DNA of 64,000 nucleotides from Chitinophaga japonensis (GTDB taxonomy: Bacteria; Bacteroidota; Bacteroidia; Chitinophagales; Chitinophagaceae). A model generated the notes under the pieces. The model did no database searches. It was not told the DNA's origin and was given only the letters and a program-made list of their open reading frames with translations. The stretch lies in assembly GCF_007830125.1 (NCBI RefSeq), contig NZ_VLLG01000003.1, positions 362,247 to 426,246 on the forward strand, read 5' to 3'. Of the stretch, positions 17,234 to 23,990 are shown piece after piece. The position numbers were made by a program, and so were the translations under genes. How positions within the stretch are numbered: position 1 is the first letter of the stretch; every line of letters begins with the position of its first letter.

Positions 17234-17898
17234 AATCCCTTGTTCCCATACTGACCATTGCGCTGGTAGATGACCACAACCTGTTCCGGAAAGGACTTAT
17301 CAAGCTCATTAACCTGGGAGACAAGGAGCACCGGTACAAGATCCTGTTTGAAGCGGAGAACGGGCTGGACCTGAAAGAGAAAATGCAGCAGCCTCCATTC
17401 CCGGACATTATCCTGATGGACATCGATATGCCGGACATGGACGGGTTTGAGTCCGTGGAATGGCTGCAGCGTACCCACCCTTCGGTAAAGATACTGGTGA
17501 TATCCATGGTGGAATCAGAGACGGAGATCCTGCGCATGCTGCGGCTGGGGGTAAAAGGTTACCTCAGCAAGGACATAGAGGTGGAAGATATGCACCGGGC
17601 GCTGGAAACCATTGCCAGCAATGGCTACTATTATTCCGAGGTAGCGGCGGATGTATTGAACCAGCGCCTGGGCAATAACGGTAAGAAGGATGATGCCGCT
17701 GTCTATTTATCCGAGAATGAGCGGGAATTCCTGAAGCTGGCCACTACGGAAATGACCTACCAGCAAATTGCTGATAAAATGCATTTAAGCCCTAAAACAA
17801 TAGACGGTTACCGGGATGCGCTGTTTCATCGTCTCAATGTAAAGACAAGAGTAACGCTGGCCCTGTATGCTGTAAAACACGGGATTGTACAATTGTAG
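17230..17898 (+). CDS. LuxR/NarL-type response regulator
   Basis: A 222-residue regulator. The receiver domain has acidic D14-D15, phospho-accepting D64 (LMDIDMPD) and K114 (GYLSKD). The C-terminal LuxR-type HTH spans about 155-215 (LSENEREFLKLATTEMTYQQIADKM, then SPKTIDGYR). Four-base overlap with the kinase gene marks them as a cognate pair. Targets are unknown; the adjacent membrane protein and hypothetical gene are candidates. The nearby caspase operon is divergent and could also be controlled, but no shared site was found. Confidence 0.93.
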   Translation: MKSLVPILTIALVDDHNLFRKGLIKLINLGDKEHRYKILFEAENGLDLKEKMQQPPFPDIILMDIDMPDMDGFESVEWLQRTHPSVKILVISMVESETEILRMLRLGVKGYLSKDIEVEDMHRALETIASNGYYYSEVAADVLNQRLGNNGKKDDAAVYLSENEREFLKLATTEMTYQQIADKMHLSPKTIDGYRDALFHRLNVKTRVTLALYAVKHGIVQL

Positions 17899-17920
17899 CA
17901 TTCCCGCATTCCCTATACCT

Positions 17921-18163
17921 ATGAAATTATTGCCAATGCGATTATTGCCTGTATGCGTTTTATCCCTGTTGTCTGTTGCGCTGCTACTGACAGCCCGCGA
18001 CCCATCCTCCAAGGTATACATCTGCCGCTCAGGCACCAGTTATGCTTATCATAACCGCTTATGCCAGGGATTGCGGAGGTGCACCCATAAGATCGATACG
18101 GTAACGATAGAAAAGGCGGTACAGACCGGGCACAGGAAAGCGTGTGGATATTGTTACCGGTAG
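17921..18163 (+). CDS. Small exported cysteine-containing protein
   Basis: An 80-residue protein with an N-terminal signal or anchor helix (LPVCVLSLLSVALLLTA) and a short tail domain. The tail has the spaced pattern Y-H-x3-L-C ... A-x3-G-x3-(A)C-x-x-C, like the small zinc-ribbon-type tails found on some exported nucleases and phage proteins. The ATG at 17921 is chosen because the signal helix starts there. It lies 22 bases after the response regulator and may share its transcript. Function unknown. Confidence 0.65.
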   Translation: MKLLPMRLLPVCVLSLLSVALLLTARDPSSKVYICRSGTSYAYHNRLCQGLRRCTHKIDTVTIEKAVQTGHRKACGYCYR

Positions 18164-18184
18164 GCATCCGGTTCCCGCTAAAAG

Positions 18185-18216
18185 TTTCGGAATAATATTT
18201 TTCTGAAATAACTTTG
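18185..18216 (+). promoter_or_regulatory. Promoter ahead of the ywbE-like gene
   Basis: TAACTTTG at 18209-18216 matches TAnnTTTG, with TTTC (one mismatch to TTTG) at 18185-18188, spacing 20. The start codon lies 21 bases downstream. Confidence 0.6.
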
Positions 18217-18237
18217 TGCCTGGTAAACAGCAGTATT

Positions 18238-18450
18238 ATGGATGGGCAATACAGAAAAGACATTTATCCCGGCCAGGAGGTGGCTATTATCCTGAAGAAA
18301 GACCAGCGAAGCGGTAAGCTGACCTATGGTATTGTGAAAGACCTGCTTACCTCGGCGGCTTATCATTCAAGAGGAATAAAGGTGCGGTTGGAGGATGGGC
18401 AGGTAGGCCGGGTAGCGCAGACGGATGTGGTGGACCCGGAGGGGGAGTAA
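18238..18450 (+). CDS. YwbE family protein (DUF2196)
   Basis: A 70-residue small basic beta protein. The family pattern is clear: a YPGQEVAIILKKDQRSGKLT opening, then IVKDLLTSAAYHSRGIKVRLEDG and VGRV near the end. It resembles short KOW-like or OB-like nucleic-acid binding folds, but the function is not known. The ATG at 18238 follows the promoter well; the upstream in-frame codons lie within the promoter. Confidence 0.88.
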   Translation: MDGQYRKDIYPGQEVAIILKKDQRSGKLTYGIVKDLLTSAAYHSRGIKVRLEDGQVGRVAQTDVVDPEGE

Positions 18451-18570
18451 ATGTTTAAGGAAAAACCTGACCAATGGATGCGTTGTCTTAGCCGAAGGTC
18501 AGGCAGCAACATCATTTCCAAGAGGGGACAAATGTGAATTTAGTTACTTTTAGTGCATAAATTGTAAGGC

Positions 18571-19143
18571 ATGGATCCCAAACAATTACTAAAAGAGCAT
18601 ATAGCGAAAACCGCTAAACTTTCGGAAAATGAGTTCGACGATTTTTTCGAATGCTTCACGGCTAAATCCTATAAAAAAGGAGCCTATATTATTACTGCGG
18701 GAGAAAGAATAGACTGCGAATATTTTGTGGTTAGTGGATGCATTAAGACCTTCTATGTAAATGATAATCAAAAAATGTTTGTGCTGCAGTTTGCAATGCC
18801 TTCGTGCTGGGCATCGGACTACAGCGCTTTGTATAGTGGTACAAGAGCTACTATTAGCATAGGTTGTATTACAGATACAGAATTGTTGTGCCTGTCAAAC
18901 AATGCCCGGGAGAGTGCCTGTAGAAAGTTTCACCAGGTAGAACATTTTTTCCGCACCCGTATGACGGGTGAATATGTGGCTTCTCAAAAAAGGTTGCTAA
19001 GCACGATGAATAACGATGTAAAATACCGTTATGAAGAACTGATAACTTTATTCCCCGAGCTATACAATATGGTGCCCAAAAGATTGATTGCCGCTTATTT
19101 AGGCGTTTCGAGGGAAACGCTTTACCGCCTGAATAATACCTGA
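18571..19143 (+). CDS. Crp/Fnr family transcriptional regulator
   Basis: A 190-residue regulator: cyclic-nucleotide-binding-like beta roll at 20-110 (KKGAYIITAGERIDCEYFVV), a dimer helix, and a short HTH at the very C-terminus (LIAAYLGVSRETLYRL). The recognition helix keeps S-R-E-T-x-x-R, the same spacing as Arg180, Glu181 and Arg185 that read TGTGA in E. coli CRP. The cAMP-contact Arg/Thr signature is not evident, so the ligand may differ. The gene is more AT-rich in codon use than its neighbours, possibly acquired. An exact CRP-type palindrome lies just after it, before the next gene. Confidence 0.9.
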   Translation: MDPKQLLKEHIAKTAKLSENEFDDFFECFTAKSYKKGAYIITAGERIDCEYFVVSGCIKTFYVNDNQKMFVLQFAMPSCWASDYSALYSGTRATISIGCITDTELLCLSNNARESACRKFHQVEHFFRTRMTGEYVASQKRLLSTMNNDVKYRYEELITLFPELYNMVPKRLIAAYLGVSRETLYRLNNT

Positions 19144-19161
19144 GCTGCTATTCCCAAAAGA

Positions 19162-19177
19162 TGTGATCTGCATCACA
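19162..19177. promoter_or_regulatory. CRP-type operator upstream of the lumazine-binding-like gene
   Basis: TGTGATCTGCATCACA is an exact TGTGA-N6-TCACA site. It overlaps the expected -33 region of a promoter whose -7 would be TACTTTCG (19183-19190, one mismatch to TAnnTTTG). The Crp/Fnr gene ends 18 bases upstream. Confidence 0.75.
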
Positions 19178-19229
19178 CAATTTACTTTCGCGTCCTTCAT
19201 ACCTTCACGTCATACTAAACACATAAAGC

Positions 19230-19610
19230 ATGACAACTCAACTAACGCATGAAGCCGCCATTTCGCAAAGATTGGAGGCATATTATTTTCAGGGAAGTTA
19301 TGAAGGCGATTTGAATAAGTTAAAACAGATCTTCCACCCAGGTACCAGGTTGTTTGGCGATGTAAAAGGGCAGCCTTACAGCAAAACATTGGATGAATGG
19401 CTGGAGGTGGTAGCGAATAGACAGCATCCGAAAGATTCGGGGAAGCCGTTTAAAGGAGAAATTTTGAGTATTAAGGCGGTGAATTCTGTGGCGGTTGCAG
19501 AGGTACAGGTGACAGCGTATGATATGGTTTATCATGATTTTTTATCGTTGCACAGGATTGATGGCAAATGGGTCATTGTTAGTAAAATTATGAGCGGCAT
19601 CAGTCAATAA
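19230..19610 (+). CDS. Putative lumazine-binding / SnoaL-like (NTF2-fold) protein
   Basis: A 126-residue protein with the cone-shaped NTF2 fold pattern: an initial helix (ISQRLEAYYFQGSYEGDLNKLKQIFHP), a short TRLFGDVKG strand, and late strands VAVAEVQVTAYDMVYHDFLSLHRIDGKWVIVSKI. This matches the group annotated as putative lumazine-binding. Members usually lack a known reaction. It shares the AT-rich composition of the Crp/Fnr gene and has the CRP-type site in its promoter, so the two probably form a regulator-target pair. Confidence 0.82.
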   Translation: MTTQLTHEAAISQRLEAYYFQGSYEGDLNKLKQIFHPGTRLFGDVKGQPYSKTLDEWLEVVANRQHPKDSGKPFKGEILSIKAVNSVAVAEVQVTAYDMVYHDFLSLHRIDGKWVIVSKIMSGISQ

Positions 19611-19773
19611 GCAGATTTTATTGCATGGTACAACGCCGGGCAATGATTCAAGAAGCCCTCTTTATTGCAAAAGGTAAACTTAAAGGTGTTGAACTTTTAA
19701 CCTGATTGAAAGTGAGGGTGTACTGTTTTTCCGAAAAACATTGGGATATCGATGTAATGGGTTGGAGGCAACG

Positions 19774-19807
19774 AAAAATGGCTTCACGATGAGTGAAGCC
19801 ATTTTTT
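19774..19807. terminator. Bidirectional terminator after the tRNA gene
   Basis: AAAAATGGCTTCAC, a five-base loop, GTGAAGCCATTTTTT. Perfect stem with A and T runs on both sides, so it works for the minus-strand tRNA and possibly for transcripts from the left. The stretch 19611-19773 before it shows no gene that I can support. Confidence 0.88.
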
Positions 19808-19814
19808 GCTGGTG

Positions 19815-19888
19815 TAGCGAGAGAGGGAGTTGAACCCTCGACCTCAGGGTTATGAATCCTGCGCTCTAACCGCCTGAGCTATCTCGCC
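19815..19888 (-). tRNA. tRNA with anticodon CAT (elongator Met likely, Ile2 possible)
   Basis: Read on the minus strand: acceptor GGCGAGA with TCTCGCT, D arm GCTC/GAGC, anticodon stem CAGGA/CCCTG around loop TTCATAA, T arm GAGGG/CCCTC with TTCAACT, and discriminator A. CCA is not encoded. The anticodon is CAT. The first acceptor pair is G-U and the last anticodon-stem pair is A-C. Normal D and acceptor arms rule against the initiator tRNA. A lysidine-modified Ile tRNA cannot be excluded without comparison. Confidence 0.9.
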
Positions 19889-19975
19889 AAAATTCCCCCC
19901 GTTTTCGTCAGGGAGTGCAAAGATAATGGTCAAACCCGAAAAATCAAAAACTATTGCCATTTTCCTCAACTCCTG

Positions 19976-20536
19976 TTAATACACGCCCGGTATCAGCCGG
20001 CGGGTACGCCGCTTATACGCCTCATAGTCCTCGCCAAAGGCGGCGGACAGCATGTCCTCTTCCAGCCGTATCCGGTACAGGAAAGCGATCGTTACCGGCA
20101 CCATTACCACCAGCAGGCTGATCCAGTTGTTGAGGGAGATACCGAATCCCAGGAAGGACAGCAGGGAGCCGGTATAGGCCGGGTGCCGCATATATTTGTA
20201 CAAGCCGTCCTGTTTAATGGTATGGCCCTCCCGGATGGCCACATCCACGGTAAAAAAGCGCCCCAGGGAGGCAATGGCCGTGAACCGCAGCAACATGCCC
20301 AGCAGGATCAGGACGATGCCCGCCAGGCCGGTAGCCCACCATTTTAGCAGGGGAAAATGAGTGCGATAAGCGATTTGTCCCCCGGCAACCGTTGCGGCGA
20401 TCACCGTTATCCAGATGTAGGTGAGAGAGTGCTTGCCTTTCAGTGGCTGGTCCTTCCGGCCGGAACGCAGCAGCCGGTTCAGGATGATCTCTGACAGGAG
20501 CCAGCACAGGTATACGATATTAAAAAATAGCGGCAT
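19976..20536 (-). CDS. Isoprenylcysteine carboxyl methyltransferase-like membrane protein
   Basis: A 186-residue integral membrane protein with about five hydrophobic helices and the C-terminal signature of the ICMT/PEMT group: GHTIKQDGLYKYMRHPAYTG, then a helix, then RLEEDMLSAAFGEDYEAYKRRTRR. In that family the RHPxYxG and E-E motifs bind S-adenosylmethionine at the membrane face. The substrate is unknown; bacterial members methylate small lipophilic compounds or none that is known. It is divergent from a terpene synthase gene, which makes a terpenoid-linked substrate an attractive but unproven idea. Confidence 0.85.
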   Translation of the reverse strand: MPLFFNIVYLCWLLSEIILNRLLRSGRKDQPLKGKHSLTYIWITVIAATVAGGQIAYRTHFPLLKWWATGLAGIVLILLGMLLRFTAIASLGRFFTVDVAIREGHTIKQDGLYKYMRHPAYTGSLLSFLGFGISLNNWISLLVVMVPVTIAFLYRIRLEEDMLSAAFGEDYEAYKRRTRRLIPGVY

Positions 20537-20675
20537 AACAGTACCAGGTTAATATGACTAAAGATAGTATTAATAGCGGTTGTGACGTGTTATCGCAGTG
20601 GCTGCTGGTATCTTTATAATACCGGAACCCGAAAACCCTCAAGCACCATTATCTCCTCCTCAAAAAAATAACCAT

Positions 20676-21677
20676 ATGGAACAGTTACGCCTGCCACAGA
20701 TATATTGCCCATTCCCGGCCAGCATCAGCCGTTTTGTGGACGAAGTGAATGCGCACAACATCTACTGGGTGCAGCAGTTTGACCTGGCGCCATCGCCTCC
20801 CCTGTTTGCAGCCTACCGCAAGGCCAGGTTTCCCTGGTTCGTATCCCGCATCTACCATACAGCCAGCTACCTGGAGCTGTGTATTGCCTGCGATTTCTGT
20901 ACCTGGCTTTTCCTGGTGGACGATATACTGGAGAAAACGGCAGACGACCAGGCAGGGCATGCACAGGCGGTCACGGAAATGCTGCATGTGCTCCAGCATA
21001 ATAAAGTGCCCCTGTTCAGCGAGTATGTAAACCTGGCGGCGGCCCTGAAGGACATCTGGGAACGGCTGCAGGCCATCTGCCCGCCGGCCTGGCAGCGCCG
21101 GTTCATCGGCAATATGAAGACCCTTTTTGATGCTACTGCCTGGGAAGCGCGCAACCGGAGCCTGGGACAACTGCCCTCCATCGCGGAATACATCAGCATG
21201 CGCCCCTTCACCAGCGCCATGTACCCCTGTATAGACCTGATAGAAATGGTAGAGCAAACCTGGCTGCCGGACGAAGTGCTGCAGCAGGACCTGGTGCAAA
21301 AGCTGGTGCTCATCTGCATAGAGGCGGTTTGCTGGGTAAATGACCTGGTATCTTTTGAAAAGGAACAGCGGGAAAATGAACCGCACAACATGGTGCTCCT
21401 GCTGCGGGAAGAGCATCATTTAAGCCCCTTTGATGCTATCCGCGAGGTAACGGAAGTATGCAATGAAAGCATCCGGCACTTTATGTTCCTGGAAAAAAAG
21501 CTGCTCTCCTCCGCCAAGGGCGGGCAGGCCTACCTGCAGCATTATATCATGGGCCTGCGCTCCTGGATAAGGGGCAACCTGGACTGGTGCATTTTTGATA
21601 CGGAGCGTTACGGGCTGAAGCTGGCCAGGCAGGAGGAGGGAGGCCTGGTATTCAGCAAGCTGTTCCTGGAGGAATGA
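20676..21677 (+). CDS. Class I terpene synthase
   Basis: A 333-residue bacterial-type terpene cyclase that would ionise a prenyl diphosphate and cyclise it, in the cytoplasm. It has the aspartate-rich motif D82-D83-I-L-E86 (VDDILEK), a candidate diphosphate sensor Arg176 (SMRPFT), the NSE motif N222-D-L-V-S226-F-E-K-E230, and a C-terminal RY pair (DTERYGL). All magnesium-binding elements are intact. The ATG at 20676 (MEQLRLPQIYCPFP) begins the usual family start; the frame is open to 20598. No precursor or P450 gene is adjacent. Product not predictable. Confidence 0.92.
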   Translation: MEQLRLPQIYCPFPASISRFVDEVNAHNIYWVQQFDLAPSPPLFAAYRKARFPWFVSRIYHTASYLELCIACDFCTWLFLVDDILEKTADDQAGHAQAVTEMLHVLQHNKVPLFSEYVNLAAALKDIWERLQAICPPAWQRRFIGNMKTLFDATAWEARNRSLGQLPSIAEYISMRPFTSAMYPCIDLIEMVEQTWLPDEVLQQDLVQKLVLICIEAVCWVNDLVSFEKEQRENEPHNMVLLLREEHHLSPFDAIREVTEVCNESIRHFMFLEKKLLSSAKGGQAYLQHYIMGLRSWIRGNLDWCIFDTERYGLKLARQEEGGLVFSKLFLEE

Positions 21678-21678
21678 A

Positions 21679-21705
21679 CAGGCAGGACCATCGGGGTCCT
21701 GCCTG
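21679..21705. terminator. Hairpin between convergent terpene synthase and MerR genes
   Basis: A perfect 11-base-pair stem (CAGGCAGGACC / GGTCCTGCCTG) with loop ATCGG, one base after the terpene synthase stop. No clear T-run on either strand, so termination is inferred from position. Confidence 0.6.
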
Positions 21706-21718
21706 CCGGGTATTGTTA

Positions 21719-22492
21719 TTACAGTTGCGTATCCGCATAGTGGATCATCGCCTTGCTAAGGAAAGCCGCATAGGCAGGATCCGGCTGCCCTTGCTGCATG
21801 GTATAGCGCTCATCGCTCAGGTACAGTTGCGCCAGCCCCCGGTAAGCCGCTGCCGGTGCGCATGGTGTGTTGGAGTGCCCCCACCAGGTGCAGATCTGCG
21901 CGTAGTGGACCGCTATCAGGGCCTGCACGGCCGGGCTGGCAGGGTCCTGCTGCATGGCTGCCCGCAGTTGACGGTTGAGGTCCTCGCCCTGCGCTTTCAG
22001 TTGGTCCAGCTCCTGCCGGCTGAGCCGGCGCAGTTGCTGTTCGGAGGCCTGTACGGTATCGGCGCCGTATTTTTCCATAGCTTCCTGCCGGTAGGTTTCG
22101 GCTTTGTCTTTGGGGAAGCCTTCGTATAATTCCTCGATTGTTAACATGGTGTTTCCTTCTTTTAGTGAAGCAATAGTCTTGTCAATGGTGGCCAGCAGGG
22201 CATCCAGCCGGTGGCGGCGGTGCTGCAGGGCAGCTTTGTGGCTTTCCAGCGCCTGCAGTACGTCAAAATCCGCATCGTCCAGGATGTCGCCTATTTCCTG
22301 CAGGGAGAAGTCCAGTTCCTTGTAGAACAGGATCTGCTGCAGGCGCAGTAATTCCGCCTCCCCGTACAGCCGGTACCCGGCCCCGGTACGGATACGGGGT
22401 GTCAGCAGTCCCAGTTGGTCATAATGATGCAGCGTGCGCACACTTACACCTGCCAGCCTGGCCAGTTGTTTAACGGAATAATGCCCTTTCAT
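21719..22492 (-). CDS. MerR family regulator with TipAS-type antibiotic-binding domain
   Basis: A 257-residue regulator. Residues 1-70 are the MerR winged HTH (YSVKQLARLAGVSVRTLHHYDQLGLL), then a coiled coil to about 120, then a TipAS domain from about 135 (LYEGFPKDKAETYRQEAMEKYG to the end), the globin-like pocket that binds thiopeptides or other drugs in TipAL relatives. The ATG at 22492 (MKGHYSVKQL) is used rather than 22534. Regulators of this kind activate drug-response genes and often their own. No obvious target gene lies beside it. Confidence 0.92.
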   Translation of the reverse strand: MKGHYSVKQLARLAGVSVRTLHHYDQLGLLTPRIRTGAGYRLYGEAELLRLQQILFYKELDFSLQEIGDILDDADFDVLQALESHKAALQHRRHRLDALLATIDKTIASLKEGNTMLTIEELYEGFPKDKAETYRQEAMEKYGADTVQASEQQLRRLSRQELDQLKAQGEDLNRQLRAAMQQDPASPAVQALIAVHYAQICTWWGHSNTPCAPAAAYRGLAQLYLSDERYTMQQGQPDPAYAAFLSKAMIHYADTQL

Positions 22493-22517
22493 GTCACCAT
22501 TGATTAAAGTGTCCACA

Positions 22518-22550
22518 CAAAGGTAGGGTATCACGTAAGGTAAGAGTCAA
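22518..22550 (-). promoter_or_regulatory. Promoter of the MerR-TipAS gene
   Basis: On the minus strand TACCTTTG (plus 22518-22525) lies 25 bases before the ATG, with TTG (plus 22548-22550) 22 bases further upstream. The spacing is longer than the consensus, which is typical of MerR-controlled promoters. Confidence 0.55.
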
Positions 22551-23509
22551 GTAGAAATTTGCAATTCCATCTGGATATTGCATCTATCGTAAGGGGAGGG
22601 CGGTCCGGTGATCTTCCGGAATCCCAGCTTGTGATACAGGTTGATGGCCGGTTTCAGGATGGTGTTGCTTTCCAGGTAAAGGCGGCCGGCGCCGCATGCC
22701 CGGGCCCGTTCTATGGCCGCCAGTCCCAGCAGCCAGCCGATGCTTTTGCCCTGTGCCTCCGGTGCTACGGCCATCTTGGCCAGCTCAAAGCCGCCATCGG
22801 CCATTTTGATGAGGGCGCAGGTGCCCAGCGGCCGGCCTTCGTACAGGGCCATCAGGATATGTCCGCCTTTTTTCAGGATGTATTCCCTGGGATGGTCCAG
22901 CGCTTTCAGATCCTCGGGTTCCATCTTAAAGTAGGTGCTGATCCAGGTCTCGTTCAGTTGCTTGAAAGCAGCGGCGTGTTTGGGCGCATAGTCCACGATC
23001 TGCACGCCCTTGCTTTCCCGCTCCTTCTTCTCTTCCTGCACCCGGCGCAGCAGGCTTTTCTGCTCCAGCAGGAACTCCCATTCCGCCAGGGCCTTCCACA
23101 GGTCGTACTGGGTGCTTTTCATGGCATTGTCCACTGCGGCGCCTACATCCGTGTACTGGTCCTGTATCCGTGCGCGTACGGCCTCGCCGGCAGGGGAGAG
23201 GGTCACATAGTTCTTCCGCCCGTCCTTTTTCCCTTTCTTTTCCTTCACGTAGCCTTTCCGGGCCATCTCCCTTACGATCTGGCTGACGGAGGGATGGCTG
23301 TGCCCTATTTCCTGGGCTATTTCTGTAATGGTCCGCTCTTCCCCGCGGGAGAGCACATAAAATACGGGGAACCACTTGGGCTGCAGGTCTACCCCGTATA
23401 GCGCATATATCTGCGCCGCCTCTTCGGTCAGCAGGTCGCTTAGCCTGCGCAGCCGGCTGCCAAGCGCCATTTTGCCTATTTCGTCATAGAAGTCCATAAA
23501 ATTTGACAT
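22547..23509 (-). CDS. MarR-type HTH fused to GNAT acetyltransferase
   Basis: A 320-residue two-domain protein. Residues 30-150 are a MarR winged HTH (ERTITEIAQEIGHSHPSVSQIVREM), residues about 165-318 a GNAT domain with the acetyl-CoA loop in FELAKMAVAPEAQGKSIGWLL and a late NLYHKLGF motif. Such fusions are known in Bacteroidota and Proteobacteria; the transferase may sense or modify a small molecule while the HTH represses. Two copies of TTACGTAA sit directly upstream of its start, so it probably regulates itself. Confidence 0.92.
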   Translation of the reverse strand: MSNFMDFYDEIGKMALGSRLRRLSDLLTEEAAQIYALYGVDLQPKWFPVFYVLSRGEERTITEIAQEIGHSHPSVSQIVREMARKGYVKEKKGKKDGRKNYVTLSPAGEAVRARIQDQYTDVGAAVDNAMKSTQYDLWKALAEWEFLLEQKSLLRRVQEEKKERESKGVQIVDYAPKHAAAFKQLNETWISTYFKMEPEDLKALDHPREYILKKGGHILMALYEGRPLGTCALIKMADGGFELAKMAVAPEAQGKSIGWLLGLAAIERARACGAGRLYLESNTILKPAINLYHKLGFRKITGPPSPYDRCNIQMELQIST

Positions 23510-23512
23510 TAA

Positions 23513-23532
23513 TTACGTAAGTAGTTACGTAA
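23513..23532. promoter_or_regulatory. Tandem TTACGTAA operator of the MarR-GNAT gene
   Basis: TTACGTAAGTAGTTACGTAA: two identical 8-base palindromes with a 4-base spacer, beginning 4 bases before the ATG of the MarR-GNAT gene. This is the size and symmetry of MarR-family operators. Confidence 0.65.
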
Positions 23533-23544
23533 ATTTAATTAAAA

Positions 23545-23698
23545 AATTCCAAATTCCAAAATCCAAATTCCAAAATCCAAATTCCAAAATCCAAATCCCA
23601 AACCGGGAAATAGTGCCAAAAGTAAAAGCAGCGCTATTTTTAGTTAAAAGACGTATGCTAATTTGGGATTTGGATTTTGGGATTTGGGATTTGGAATC
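23545..23698. repeat. Palindromic intergenic repeat R, copy 1
   Basis: Left arm (about 23545-23602) repeats CCAAATTCCAAAAT units, right arm (about 23661-23698) has the complementary TTTGGGATTTGG units. The loop is about 58 bases. The same element recurs at seven other places in the window. It fills most of the 268-base gap before the dodecin gene. Confidence 0.9.
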
Positions 23699-23777
23699 TT
23701 GCACCACAACCTTTTAGTACCCCGATTGTTGTACCACAGAGTCAATTCCATTTTTTTACCCGAAAAAACTTTCCAAT

Positions 23778-23990
23778 ATGTCTGTCGTAAAAGTAATTGA
23801 GCTGATCGCTTCTTCCGAAAAGGGCATTGATGACGCAATCCAGAACGCCGTTACAGAAGCGTCCCGCACCATTCATAATATCGATTCCGTTTTTGTAAAG
23901 GACATCAAGGCGCATGTAAAGAATGGAAAGATCACTACGTATGGCGTGATCTGTAAGGTATCCTTCCGGCTGGACGAGGAACGGAAATAG
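23778..23990 (+). CDS. Dodecin family flavin-binding protein
   Basis: A 70-residue dodecin: a beta-alpha-beta-beta subunit that builds a hollow twelve-subunit shell storing or buffering flavin (or CoA). The family pattern VKVIELIASSEKGIDDAIQNAVTEASRTI and VCKVSFRLDE-like end are complete. The usual flavin-stacking Trp is replaced, since HNIDSVFVKD stands where many have a Trp. Its stop touches the stop of the convergent DUF3570 gene, in a cluster that also includes the flavin transferase ApbE. Confidence 0.93.
   Translation: MSVVKVIELIASSEKGIDDAIQNAVTEASRTIHNIDSVFVKDIKAHVKNGKITTYGVICKVSFRLDEERK

Noticed and set aside
19633..19695. 20-codon frame after the lumazine-binding-like gene
   Set aside because: No conserved features, no promoter and no second copy, so not supported as a gene.
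19815..19888. Initiator tRNA-fMet
   Set aside because: The acceptor's first pair is G-U rather than the unpaired C-A of initiators, and the anticodon stem lacks the three G-C pairs.
23545..23698. Possible CRISPR array from the repeated CCAAATTCC units
   Set aside because: Units are irregular, spacers are absent, and the element is palindromic and found elsewhere; no cas genes.
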